In this document: piece by piece, positions 45,348 to 54,789 of the stretch
Numbering within the stretch: the stretch's first letter is position 1
How the letters are laid out: every line of letters begins with the position of its first letter
Position numbers and translations under genes: made by a program
Assembly (NCBI GenBank): GCA_958450365.1
Contig: CAUEEP010000735.1
Coordinates: 811,501-875,500, forward strand
Length of the DNA: 64,000 nt
Direction of reading: 5' to 3'
Origin: Mesorhabditis belari
Lineage: Eukaryota > Nematoda > Chromadorea > Rhabditida > Rhabditidae
The notes under the pieces: generated by a model
Databases searched by the model: none
What the model saw: the letters and a program-made list of their open reading frames with translations, nothing else
What the model was told of the DNA's origin: nothing

Positions 45348-46607
45348 TTGGGTTGGTGAATTGAAAATTGTGGGCTATTTCGCGGGACTCGCAGATAAAA
45401 AAACAACAGCATTGAACCAGCTGAAAGGGGGTTTGGTTACTTCAACATTTCCTCTAATTATTGCGAAAAAATTATGCTTCCAGCCTTTATTTTTTTGGTA
45501 TTTTTCTTCACTTCTTCTATTGCACTCGACAATCTGCCACCGGGACATATTTGTCATGTCATGCTTCCTGAGTTCCTACAAGAGCACAGTGCAGGCTTGG
45601 CAGCTGCTAATATTAAAAAGATATATGGGGAGGACTCACCTTCCAAAAGAACGTGTCAAGCATGGTTTGCCAAGTTTCGATCTGGGGACAAATCTTTGAA
45701 AGGTGCAGAGGGCCGTGGAGCGGCACCCCAACTGGATGATTCCAAATTACTCGAACTCATTACCAACGACCATCGGGTATCATCGCGTGACTTGGGAGAA
45801 GAGTTAGGGGTTGATCATGCTACAGTGCTAAGGCACCTTCATACCCTTGGATTTAAATCGAAACTTGGGGCTTGGGTGCCCTATGACCTCAATCACTCCC
45901 AGAAATGGCAGCGCGCCTCGAACAGTGCCGTCCATCTCTGACAATACAAAAAGAAATCTTTTCCTTCTCTAATTGTGATAGGAGATGAGAAATGGGTTTT
46001 ATCTGTGAACTTTCAGAGGAAGTGGCAATGGGTGGGGCCAGGCGAGAAACCCGAAAGTGGCCCCAAGCCCGATTTGAAGTTTATGCTCTGCGTTTTCTGG
46101 GATATGGAGAGAGTGGTGTACTGGGAGTTGCTGGATAGCAAGACGACCCTTAATGCAATCAAATACAGTGAACAGTTGGAAAAGGAGAATGAATCCCTAA
46201 AGAAGAATAGGCCCTCCAAGTCAAAGATCGTTCTCCTTCATGACAACGCGCGCCCTCGTGTTGCAAAACTGACTCGCTCTAAAATAAACAGCCTTAGTTG
46301 GGAACTTTTGGCACATCCCGCATACAGTCCGGACCTCGCCCCATCTGATTACTATTTATTTCGGACCATGAGTAATGAGCTTGCGGGGGAACACTTCGAT
46401 TCGGAAGAAGCAGTCAAAAATTGGCTCCAAAATTTTCGATTCAAAACCAAAATCCTACTACGAAAGAGGAATCCGCAAATTGCCTGTAAAATGGGCAGAA
46501 GTCGTCAATAATAATGGAAATTATTTGGAATGAATTGATGGTTTTATCGGTTTTATGTCGAATAAATTTTAGTTCAAAGTCCGGCAGTTTTCAATTCACC
46601 AACCCAA
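45348..46607 (+). mobile_element. Mariner element (parent-type of the MITEs), 1260 bp, TA-flanked
   Basis: Bounded by ttgggttggtgaattgaaaa and its complement, with TA on both sides; the length is typical of mariner elements. It carries a D34D-type transposase gene that is no longer intact (next entry). Its last 150 bp (actacgaaagaggaatccgc ... caattcaccaacccaa) are shared with all ttgggttggtg MITEs in this window, which are therefore internally deleted or rearranged derivatives of this family. Confidence 0.93.
45474..46520 (+). pseudogene. Mariner transposase (DD34D), damaged
   Basis: N-terminal HTH region: IKKIYGEDSPSKRTCQAWFA, KFRSGDKSLKG, SSRDLGEELGVDHATVLRHL. Then WVPYDL, GDEKWVL (first Asp), LLHDNARPRVA (second Asp) and AYSPDLAPSDYYLF (third Asp, 34 residues after the second). 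Lesions: an in-frame TGA at 45939-45941 in a stretch where the best match runs briefly in another frame (compensating indels), and a frameshift near 46435-46445, after which the family C-terminus (KPKSYYERG, VVNNNGNYLE) continues in a different frame. So it should not make a working enzyme as read here, although all three catalytic Asp are kept. Confidence 0.9.
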
Positions 46608-47173
46608 TAAATATGGATCTTTCATTATTGCACTCTGGCTCTGGCTTTTGGCTCTGGTTCCGGTTCCAGGTCTTAATCTGTTTTCTAGCCTTAGCTTGAC
46701 CAAGACCTGGTTAACTTAAAATTCTATCGCCAGATCAGAATCTAACCTGATCTGACCTAGCTCTTGAAGCTGAAATTCCTCATTCCGTTATACAGATTGA
46801 GCAAGTACCTAATTGAAGATAACTGGAGGATAAAAGTAAAAAAAGCTACTTGGCACAGTTTATAAGACTCAAAAACTCTGGCAAGACATTGTATTCAGCT
46901 CCTTCGATATCGGTTTTTAAAAATCTAAAACATTGTGTAGCAGATGGCAACAAAACGACTTACTCACATCAATATACTCTCAACCATGGATCTTTACGAC
47001 ATCTTCCAGAACGAGTTTATTTTATGAAGAGCAAACTTGACAAGGAAAAAGCCAATAACAAATAAGATAAATAGATAAATAGATGCCAATATCATGTCTT
47101 GGTATTTGTGTTTTTTATCTGTTTTAAAACAATCACTCCCGCCCCCACTTCTACATCAACTTTATGATAGATA
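46608..47173. other. Gap between the two transposons, with half of a 44-bp repeat
   Basis: 46773-46816 (aaattcctcattccgttata...aagtacctaattga) is repeated at 48680-48723. A short frame at 46850-47065 has no recognised product. 46620-46750 is ctggctct/ccaggtc-rich. Confidence 0.5.
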
Positions 47174-47245
47174 CAGTCGAACCTCTCTATAACGTAACTC
47201 ACGGGACGGCTATAGCTTACGTTATATAGAGGTTTACGTTATATA

Positions 47246-48530
47246 CAGGGTGGCTGACAATTACGTGCGCGCAGCATCAGCATCATAGTTTTAAACAATG
47301 TATAAAGCATTACTACTCATCTTTTTGTGTTTTAATATTCTTTTTATCGTGGTCTAATAATTTTTTGCTAAAAAAGTTGTTTTCTAGGTCATGACAAAGA
47401 CGTGCGCTAGTCGGGACGCAATCGCACAGCTGGCGACGAGCGGCATGAAGAACTCGTCGATCGCATCGAGGCTTGGGATGGCTCTGAGGACCGTCCAGAA
47501 GATCGTAAAGCAATGGAAAGATGAGGGGCATGTTCAGTCCAAGCCCGGAAGAGGACCAAAGAGGACCGTTAACACCCGAAAGATGCGTGGGATCATCAAG
47601 AGGAGGATCGAGCGAAAAGACGATCGTAGTTTGAACAAGATGGCAAAACAGCTTCAAATTTCGCGTTTCTCGGTTCAATCGATAGTGAAAAATGAGCTCG
47701 GACTTCGAAGTTATCGACTGTTAAACGGGCAAGTGCTCACCGATCAAGCCAAGCAAAACCGGAAGGAGAAATGCAAGAAATTGCGAGCTTTTTTCAAGGT
47801 GCGGCGCATTGACGATGTTCTTTGGTCAGATGAGAAGATTTTCACCTTGGAAGTGGCTAAAAACTCACAAAATCACCGTCAACTTCTCAGTCCAGCTCTC
47901 AAGAGCACTCGTAAACGAAAAGTCGCTACAAAAGGTCTGTTTCCAAAAAGTTTGATGGTTTGGGGTGGCATTAGTGCTTCGGGCAAGACCCCGTTGGTTT
48001 TTATCGATAAAAATGTGAAGATTAACGCAAAAGTCTATCAAAAAGAGATTCTCGAGAAAGCTGTGGTGCCATGGAAGAGGAGCCATCCCAATTTGACCCT
48101 TCAACAAGATTGGGCGCCGGACCACGGAGCCAAAACAACAATTCGCTTTCTCGAAACCAAAATTGGCTCTTTTTTGACGAAGGATCAATGGCCTGCAAAC
48201 AGCCCGGATCTCAATCCGTTGGACTTTTCGGTTTGGGGTTTTATGGAAGAACAATTGAGAAATAGAAAAATCACCAATTTGAATGATTTACGTCGAGAAT
48301 TGATCAAAATCTGGAACGACTTAGATGCAAATTATCTCCGCCGCACCGTCGATTCTGTAAAGAAGCGAATTGAAGCCTGTATCAAAGCGGATGGAGGCCA
48401 CTTCGAAAATTTCTTGTGATTATTAAATGCTTTTGTTACAACTATTATATAAATAAAGATTTTTACATTTTCTTTGAAAGAAAATTAAATTATGGCGTTT
48501 TCTTTGGCGCACGTAATTATCAGCCACCCT
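47246..48530 (+). mobile_element. Tc1/mariner-superfamily element, apparently complete
   Basis: Inverted ends cagggtggctgacaattacg and the complement of gcgcacgtaattatcagcca, with TA on both sides inside ttatatA / ctaTAg context of the host MITE. Length about 1.29 kb with one full-length transposase gene. Confidence 0.92.
47391..48419 (+). CDS. Tc1/mariner-superfamily transposase, intact, 342 aa (DD37D, maT-like)
   Basis: Cut-and-paste DNA transposase acting at the element's inverted ends and inserting at TA. Uninterrupted frame. Two HTH motifs: SRDAIAQLATSGMKNSSIAS (residues 6-25) with ALRTVQKIVKQW, and SLNKMAKQLQISRFSVQSIV; the linker PGRGPKRTVNT is a classic AT-hook-like GRPR variant. Catalytic triad: WSDEK, LQQDWAPDH, and SPDLNPLDFSVWG, with 37 residues between the second and third Asp, which points to the DD37D (maT) group known from nematodes (inference from spacing). 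The C-terminal GGHFENFL is family-typical. No stops, frameshifts or obvious catalytic loss, so it may be active or only recently inserted. Confidence 0.93.
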   Translation: MTKTCASRDAIAQLATSGMKNSSIASRLGMALRTVQKIVKQWKDEGHVQSKPGRGPKRTVNTRKMRGIIKRRIERKDDRSLNKMAKQLQISRFSVQSIVKNELGLRSYRLLNGQVLTDQAKQNRKEKCKKLRAFFKVRRIDDVLWSDEKIFTLEVAKNSQNHRQLLSPALKSTRKRKVATKGLFPKSLMVWGGISASGKTPLVFIDKNVKINAKVYQKEILEKAVVPWKRSHPNLTLQQDWAPDHGAKTTIRFLETKIGSFLTKDQWPANSPDLNPLDFSVWGFMEEQLRNRKITNLNDLRRELIKIWNDLDANYLRRTVDSVKKRIEACIKADGGHFENFL

Positions 48531-48635
48531 ATAGAGTGCCGTTTTATATAGCTTAACGTCGGCCGGGACCGGTCACGCCTTACGTTATAGAGAGGTTTAC
48601 GTTATATCGAGGTTCGTTTTAGAGAGGTTCGACTG

Positions 48636-50044
48636 TACTTCTTGTTAGAAAACCTTGTTAGAAAACCTTGTTCAATCCGAAATTTCTCATTTTGTTATAC
48701 AGATTGAGCAAGTACCTAATTGATTCCAATGAAGCTAAAGTTGAGAAGAAATTTCTCGAAAGAAAAGTTTACAAAATTTTATCCTTTCTTCGGGAGCTTT
48801 TCTTTTGGTTCTGTTATAACAATCAAAGCTTTTTTGAGCAAAATCCCATCACAAAGCGTCATGCTTTCAGGCTCTTAGTCAATATTCTTGGATTTGCTAC
48901 CTAGATTGTCTCCCTAGATTCTCCGCTAGTTTCATTCAATACTCCAAACGATATTTGTTTTAAATTTGAAGCCGTACTTTGTAAGGATAGGAATAAGTTT
49001 GTACTTGAAACGGAAAACACTCAAACCATTCAAAGTTAGTTTATTGTCTTATTTTCTTTTGAAAGCTAGTCAAGCAAGGTTGATCTATTGTCTTTTGAAA
49101 GCCAGTCAAGCAAGGCTAGGCTGCGGCATGACCTTGCCTAGCCCGGCCTAGCCGGAAAAAATGATTTTGGTAAACCCCTACTTCTCAAGGATTGCAAAGT
49201 GCCCAGTTCTAGTAGCCTCGAAGAATTCATGTTTGACATTCTGCACACTCGCTATTTGACGTTCCAAGTGCTAAGGGGGGAGTTGAGAAAAAGGAAAGAG
49301 AAAGCCCCGATTCACCTGAAACCCCTTAAGGAACAACACAGAGATAAAAGAAAAGGGAAAGACTGAGGATATCGGCTTCCTGCAAATATGACGCCTCGCA
49401 TAACTGAACGAGAGGTTAAAGAGGAATCCTTGTTCAATAAATCATATACATATTCAGCTACCTATTTTCGAATTAGCCTAATTTTCCCGTAAACCTTTCA
49501 AACTGTTTTTCTCAGATTGCGTTTTGTTCAATTTTCGTCACATTTGATGAATCAAAGACCTAATTTTGACTTATTTTTAATCAAGAATCAATTCTGTTCA
49601 TTCTGCTACTTCAGATTTTGCATAGCTGATCCCGTTTTTGAAACATACGTAGCGATGAGAGACACGTAAGCGCTGATGACATTTTTGACGGGAACATAGG
49701 TGATCCAAGGGGTAAAAGAGAGGGAAATGATGTCCCTTTTGCAGAGATCTTTCATTACGCTCCAAGATTTGACCATTTTCAAGAAATAGATGTATAATAG
49801 TCAGAGCTAGGGTCAATCTGGAGAGTCTATTCGGTTAGATCGCAATCTAGAAGCTAGCTTAGTTGATATTCTAACACTTATCCCTACAGTTTAGCTTCCA
49901 GTAACACAAGTTTTAAGTTTTGAATTCGAGCTTTGAGTTTTAAGTGCTTTTCCTAGTACATTTTTGTCTCATAATTACTCTTTCTACTTTTTGCATGCTT
50001 TTCTTCTATTTTTTGATCCAAAACATTGCTATTCCAGGTTTTAC
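48636..50044. other. Intergenic region
   Basis: Holds the second copy of a 44-bp repeat (48680-48723), an agccagtcaagcaagg-rich patch (49060-49150) and a minus-strand frame at about 49615-49783 that reads MVKSWSVMKDLCKRDIISLS (56 codons, two mildly hydrophobic stretches, no recognised family). I do not call that frame a gene. Confidence 0.5.
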
Positions 50045-53000
50045 ATGAAGACCACGATAGCGTTTGGAGCGCTCGGTAAGCTAGTTTGCTCTTCCTTTGC
50101 TCTTCCTTTGCCCTTCCTTTGCTCTTCCTTTGCTCTGCCCAATAGTTAACTTCCTCTAGAGTAATGGAGGTTAAGTTGTGGTGTAATGGTTAGCACATTT
50201 GTCCGTAAGCGGTAAGCGAAAGGTCGCAGGTTCGAGTCCCGACGCACGAGTTTTTAACCTGCCCTAGTTCCAACTCAATCGTTCAATGACAGTTTCAGTG
50301 GTGGCATGCTTGGCTTGTACTCCCGGTGAATATATGACATGTGTTTCACAAGTGAGTGAAAAAAGCTCATTCTTGATTTGTTGTTCAGGTATTATCCCAG
50401 AGAGTCCCGTTTGACTATAATGTGATGAGTGTTGCATTGAATATTACAAGTGAGGCGATGTTGCTAAAAACTTGCAGGTAAGTAGTCGATCTTTAGCTCT
50501 GATTGCAGATCAGATCAGACCTGATTAAGTAGAAGATAAATTCAGCTATCAATCCAGAAACTTGTTCTAGAGCCTATCAAAACGCGATTCCATGCTTTGA
50601 GCAACGGACGGCTTTGTGCGGGACACGAGCTCAAAAGCAATCATTGGATAAAGGCAAACGGATTTACAGGTAGTAAGTATTTTTGATCAATTTCCATTTT
50701 ATTTAGTTATTTGTGTGCTCCATTCTCTCTTCAGAGGCAAAAAATCTTGTTGAGGAGAATGCCATGTATTCAGGTTTTCTTTTATTTACCGATTTTCGGT
50801 CATAACTGTATTCAGGAGGTTGTCAGCAAGCCGATCGATGGTACATGTGAAAAGGGAAATGGACTTTTGGCAAAGAAAGTGGCTAGTTGCAGGTAAAGAA
50901 AGTGGCTAGTCGCTTCGTTGAACGTTGAACTTTCGTTAAACTCGGTTACTCAAAGCTTTTTGGTTGAACTTGCTATGGATTGTACATCGGAACCATGTAC
51001 AATCTGGAAAATCTGGTGCTGGGTTCAAAGATCCAGTTAATCTAGGTTGACAATGAGTTGGTAGTTGACAAAAAGTAGGATCTTATTAGCTGAATTACTT
51101 GGATTCAGATCTTAACTTGATTGGCCTAATGAACTGACCAAAAACAGAGAGCCAAATGCCAAATTCTAGAGCCAAATGCCCTACAACCGATACGAGTTGT
51201 TTGGCCAAAGTGGATCTTTCTGATGTAGCTGTTTGTACCGTGCTTGAACTTGAGAAGAAATGCGGCATTGAAGGCGCTCAATTCTACTCTCAAATGCAAC
51301 AAGTTGTAGCTTGACAATTGACGATTAATGATTCTTCCCAGGTGTTGATCAATGCCGAATATCCAGTTCAATGTCGATACTCTTTTGCAAAATCGACTGA
51401 TGATTTGAAAAAGAGAGGATTGCCAGCTGAACCATTAGCCGCTCCAGCAAAGTCACCAGCTGAGTCTTCGATTGAGGACAGGATTCGGGAGAATATGAAA
51501 AAGGTAAGAAGCTAGAATTCATAGCTTTTATGGGTTCGATTCTGTTCATAAGCTTTATCGGTTGTGCATTCTTGAGCTGCACTCTTGAGCTGCATTCTTG
51601 AGCTGCATGCTTGAGCTGCATTCTTGAGCTGCATTCTTGAGCTGCATTCTTGAGCTTGAGCTCCTCACTTTTGCTTCTTTGACAAGCTATGGCTTTACTT
51701 TATCACTTCATGAGTCGGGTTCGATTCCCGTATGTGCACCACTTTTGCTAGATCACAACGACCACTCGTCGGCCACCAATTCGACGACAAGCTCGTATTC
51801 GAACTGTTTTTATCAAGAGACCCCAACCAGCCACCATCCAACTCTCGCATTTCGCACCACCGGTGGTGATCACGAAGAACCGTTTCAGGTGAGAGTTTCA
51901 TTGAACTGAATTACTGAATCTAATTGTACTGAATTGTTTTAGTGATGTGGGTGCTTCGATCGGTGCTCAACTTGGAAAGCAGCCGGGATTATTGGGAGCT
52001 CGGCCGATTCCCGATTCGATATACATGGATCAGCCAACAACTTCTGTGTCGACACCGATGATCATCCGCTTCTCACCACCACCAACATTGATTACTCAGG
52101 TAAAATTAATTAATCTCATTTATTCCCTATCTGTAAATTTAATTTACAGATTCAAGGCAAAAATTCCTCGACTTTTAACATTTCAGAAACCCTTCCAAGC
52201 CATTAACACTCCAGCCCCGAAACTTTTCCAGTGGTCAGCCCCGAAGTTGAGCACAATGGCTTCGGTTTGTTATAGAATAGGAATTTACAGTTTATAGAGT
52301 TTACAGAAATATACAATTTACAGTTTACCAAGAGTTAAGTAGATCTTGCTATTAATTCCTTTAAATATTATCACTTTAGGATGCTTTGAAAGACTTCAAA
52401 GTACCCGCCTGGTACAATCAGATTAAAGGAAACGGGAATGGAACTAGCACTACGTTGAATCCATTATTTGTTTATAGAGTGAGTTTGGAGCCAGTATTTA
52501 GGATTCCAATTTTTAGCCACCTGCCAAGGATACCCCGCCAGCAAACAACGCTTATCCTGGAGCCAATTTGGGGACAACGCCTTTACCCTTCAAAATTAGC
52601 ATCAATTGGATCGACCCGGAGACGACGGTGGCACCGAATCGAAAGGTTTTGGAATGAACTTAGGCATTCTTATGATCCATTTCAGATCACTCAACCCTCG
52701 CCTAACATTGTCCGTTTGAATGATGATCTGGTTGAGAAAATTTCGGAAAACGTTGATACGGAGAAGAGGGATGACGACGATTCAACACTGCCAACAATCG
52801 ATTTAGAGGATTTGAGTAATAAGGTGAGTAACAGCTTGGAATGCCGCATAAAGCTTAGGGTTATAAGCTCATAAATAACATTTTAAACAACCCAAAAAAC
52901 TAAAAAACACTTTGGAATAAATTCTTAGCCTTAATGGGTCAAAACGGTGACAGGTTTCCCCATAAAACATTCCCGCAAAAGGCTGCAGAGAGGGATTTTC

Positions 53001-53951
53001 CCCTTTTTTTCCGCAAAAGAGACAGCGGCCGGATGGTCTAGAGGTATGATTCTCGCTTCGGGTGCGAGAGGTCCCGGGTTCGATTCCCGGTTCGGCCCAA
53101 ATTTTGTTCCATTTTTTGGAAAAATGCAATTGAAGAGAAGGGAATTTGCATACAAGATTTCAATAACAAGGAAACATACAAATTGAAGCTTGAATAGTAA
53201 ATTCTAAAAAGTTTCAGTTAGAAAGCTTCAAAAACACTTTGGAATAGATTCTCAGCATTAATGTGTTAAAACGGTGATAGATATCGACTGATTCCCCATA
53301 AAAGGTTCCTGCCAAAGACTGCAGAAAGAAACCCTCCCTTTTTTCGCAAAAGCACAGCGGCCGGATGGTCTAGAGGTATGATTCTCGCTTCGGGTGCGAG
53401 AGGTCCCGGGTTCGATTCCCGGTTCGGCCCAAATTTTTGTTTTTTTTGGAAAAATGGGATTGAAGGGAAGGGAAACGTGAAAATATCGCATTTTTGATTT
53501 CCAGGCAAGTCGCTACTTCAGCGCTGCCGTTTCAGCCATTGAAGAGAAAACGACAAAACACGATGGGGATGCTTGGAGTAAAATTGCTGGAATTGTCGGT
53601 CCAGCTATTCAGAAAATCTCGCCACAGGTTAGGAAATGTTTGAGTTTACGATAAATCAGACTTTTGTAGCTTTAGAAGCCAAAATGAAAACCATTTTCAA
53701 TAGCAAAGAAAGGTAGTCTTTGGTTCGACCGGTTAAAGTCTAGAACTGGAGTAAGGGAACGATCATGGCCTCATAGAAACACTTGAATCTATCAAAGAGT
53801 CAACATTTGGATAAATTTAATCAATATTAAGGTGATCGTTCGGCTGAAAGAAGAACTCGACAAGATCGACGTGCCGACGAATGACGACGCGAAGACAACC
53901 ACTCCACTCCCAGTTCAAGCTCCTGCTCCACAATTGGCCCCTTCAACTTAA
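50045..53951 (+). CDS. Cys-rich secreted protein of unknown function, 554 aa
   Basis: Exons: 50045-50075, 50299-50351, 50389-50477, 50571-50669, 50737-50773, 50816-50892, 51170-51305, 51342-51503, 51752-51888, 51943-52099, 52187-52264, 52380-52478, 52517-52645, 52686-52823, 53505-53627, 53832-53951 (1665 nt, 555 codons with stop). The N-terminus MKTTIAFGALVVACLACTPG is a signal peptide. Residues about 17-220 hold spaced Cys (CTPGEYMTC, IPCFEQRTALCGT, MPCIQ, GTCEKG, ASCRAKCPTTDTSC, VCTVLELEKKCG, VQCRY), suggesting a disulphide-bonded nematode extracellular domain. The middle is Pro/Arg/Thr-rich without Cys; the C-terminal part is acidic (VDTEKRDDDDS) with a helical stretch and a Pro-rich end. 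It could be processed at basic sites (KR, RR) but this is speculation. I do not recognise the family. Two tRNA-Pro genes lie in the intron between exons 14 and 15. Confidence 0.8.
50168..50250 (+). pseudogene. tRNA-like sequence in intron 1 of the secreted-protein gene
   Basis: Has a clear A box (gtggtgtaatggttagcac) and B box (ggttcgagtcc), but the anticodon region is about ten bases too long and the acceptor and T stems pair poorly. Probably a tRNA pseudogene or tRNA-derived repeat. Confidence 0.45.
51560..51662. repeat. 14-bp tandem repeat ttgagctgcattct
   Basis: About seven copies in an intron of the secreted-protein gene. Confidence 0.93.
53027..53098 (+). tRNA. tRNA-Pro (CGG), copy 1
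   Basis: Full cloverleaf over 72 bases: acceptor GGCCGGA pairs with TTCGGCC (one G-T), D arm with A box tggtctagaggtatga, anticodon stem TCTCGC/GCGAGA around loop TTCGGGT giving anticodon CGG, and T arm CCCGG TTCGATT CCCGG-type with B box. A T-run for Pol III termination follows within 15 bases. Located in an intron of the secreted-protein gene, same strand. Confidence 0.95.
53359..53430 (+). tRNA. tRNA-Pro (CGG), copy 2
   Basis: Identical in sequence to the copy at 53027-53098, with the same intact cloverleaf and a downstream T-run (aaatttttgttttttttgg). Confidence 0.95.
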
Positions 53952-54789
53952 CCCCAAATATTTATTTTCTGCTTATTTCAGTTTCTGATAAATTATTGAG
54001 AATCGTTGACAGCACACAACAAAGTACAAAGCTTTATCACTTGAAGTTTTCTAGAATTTCTAGAAATTTTGAACGCAACACGTTATCAGTTTTACGTTCT
54101 GAATTGAAAAATCGAAAGAGTAAACGTAAAAGTAAACAAAAAGAGGAAAATTGTTTGAGATTAGGTTTAGAAATAGGGGATTCTAGAGTCATAGCCGATT
54201 GCAGAACTCCAACACTTGGAAATTTGAATTGTGAAAGCGATTTTGAAGCAAATGTAGCAAATTCGTGTAGCAAGCATAACAAGTAATGAAGAAATTTCAC
54301 TAGAATCTTTGGCTTGGGTTTTGGTTGTGTTTGTAGGTTGTTTTTGCAACTAGAAAGGTTGTGGTTGCAAGATTAAGTTTATTTTTAAACATAAAATCCA
54401 CTACGAGCTGATACAGAATCATTTTTCAACCAAAGAATCACCAAACTTCAATCCGATTTTTTTTGGCCAAAGTGCAAGCGTTGAGCAAATGTTAACGAAA
54501 AGAAAAGAAAAAAGAGCACATTTTGAGGTGAATGACTCCATTGAGGAAATTGAGAAAAGGAGAGAAGAGGGTGAAGAAGAGAATTTAAGAAAAGCTCTGA
54601 CTTGTGCAAGTTTATTTTTCATGGCGTTTGTTCATTCCCTCAAGAAACACTTGATATAACTTTATTTGGTGAATTTTATTGAGTTTTTTTTATTCAATTC
54701 CTTTTATTTGTTTCATTTTTAAACTCAAAACTCAATTTATTTGGCAAAAAAATGCTGAAAATTGAAAGATTTTACAGCTTTCCCTCATC
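53952..54789. other. Intergenic region
   Basis: Nothing I can name between the secreted-protein stop and the lipid-binding protein start. A 96-codon frame at 53996-54286 is Lys/Arg/Ser-rich, starts right at the upstream 3' UTR and lacks family resemblance, so I leave it uncalled. Confidence 0.5.

Larger units (their letters stand above)
47174..48635. mobile_element. Pogo-like element interrupted by a nested Tc1/mariner element
   Basis: TA-flanked ends cagtcgaacctctctataac and its complement at the right. Without the insert at 47246-48530 it would be a short (about 180 bp) MITE. Inner motif ttacgttatatagaggttta recurs on both sides of the insert. Confidence 0.85.
52908..53463. repeat. Tandem segmental duplication carrying tRNA-Pro
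   Basis: 52908-53131 and 53230-53463 are diverged copies of one segment: aacactttggaat, ccccataaaa, the tRNA, then ttggaaaaatg. The tRNA bodies are identical while the flanks have diverged, as expected if only the tRNA is under selection. Confidence 0.85.

Noticed and set aside
50168..50250. A functional tRNA gene
   Set aside because: A and B boxes are good, but the acceptor and T stems do not pair and the anticodon region is too long.
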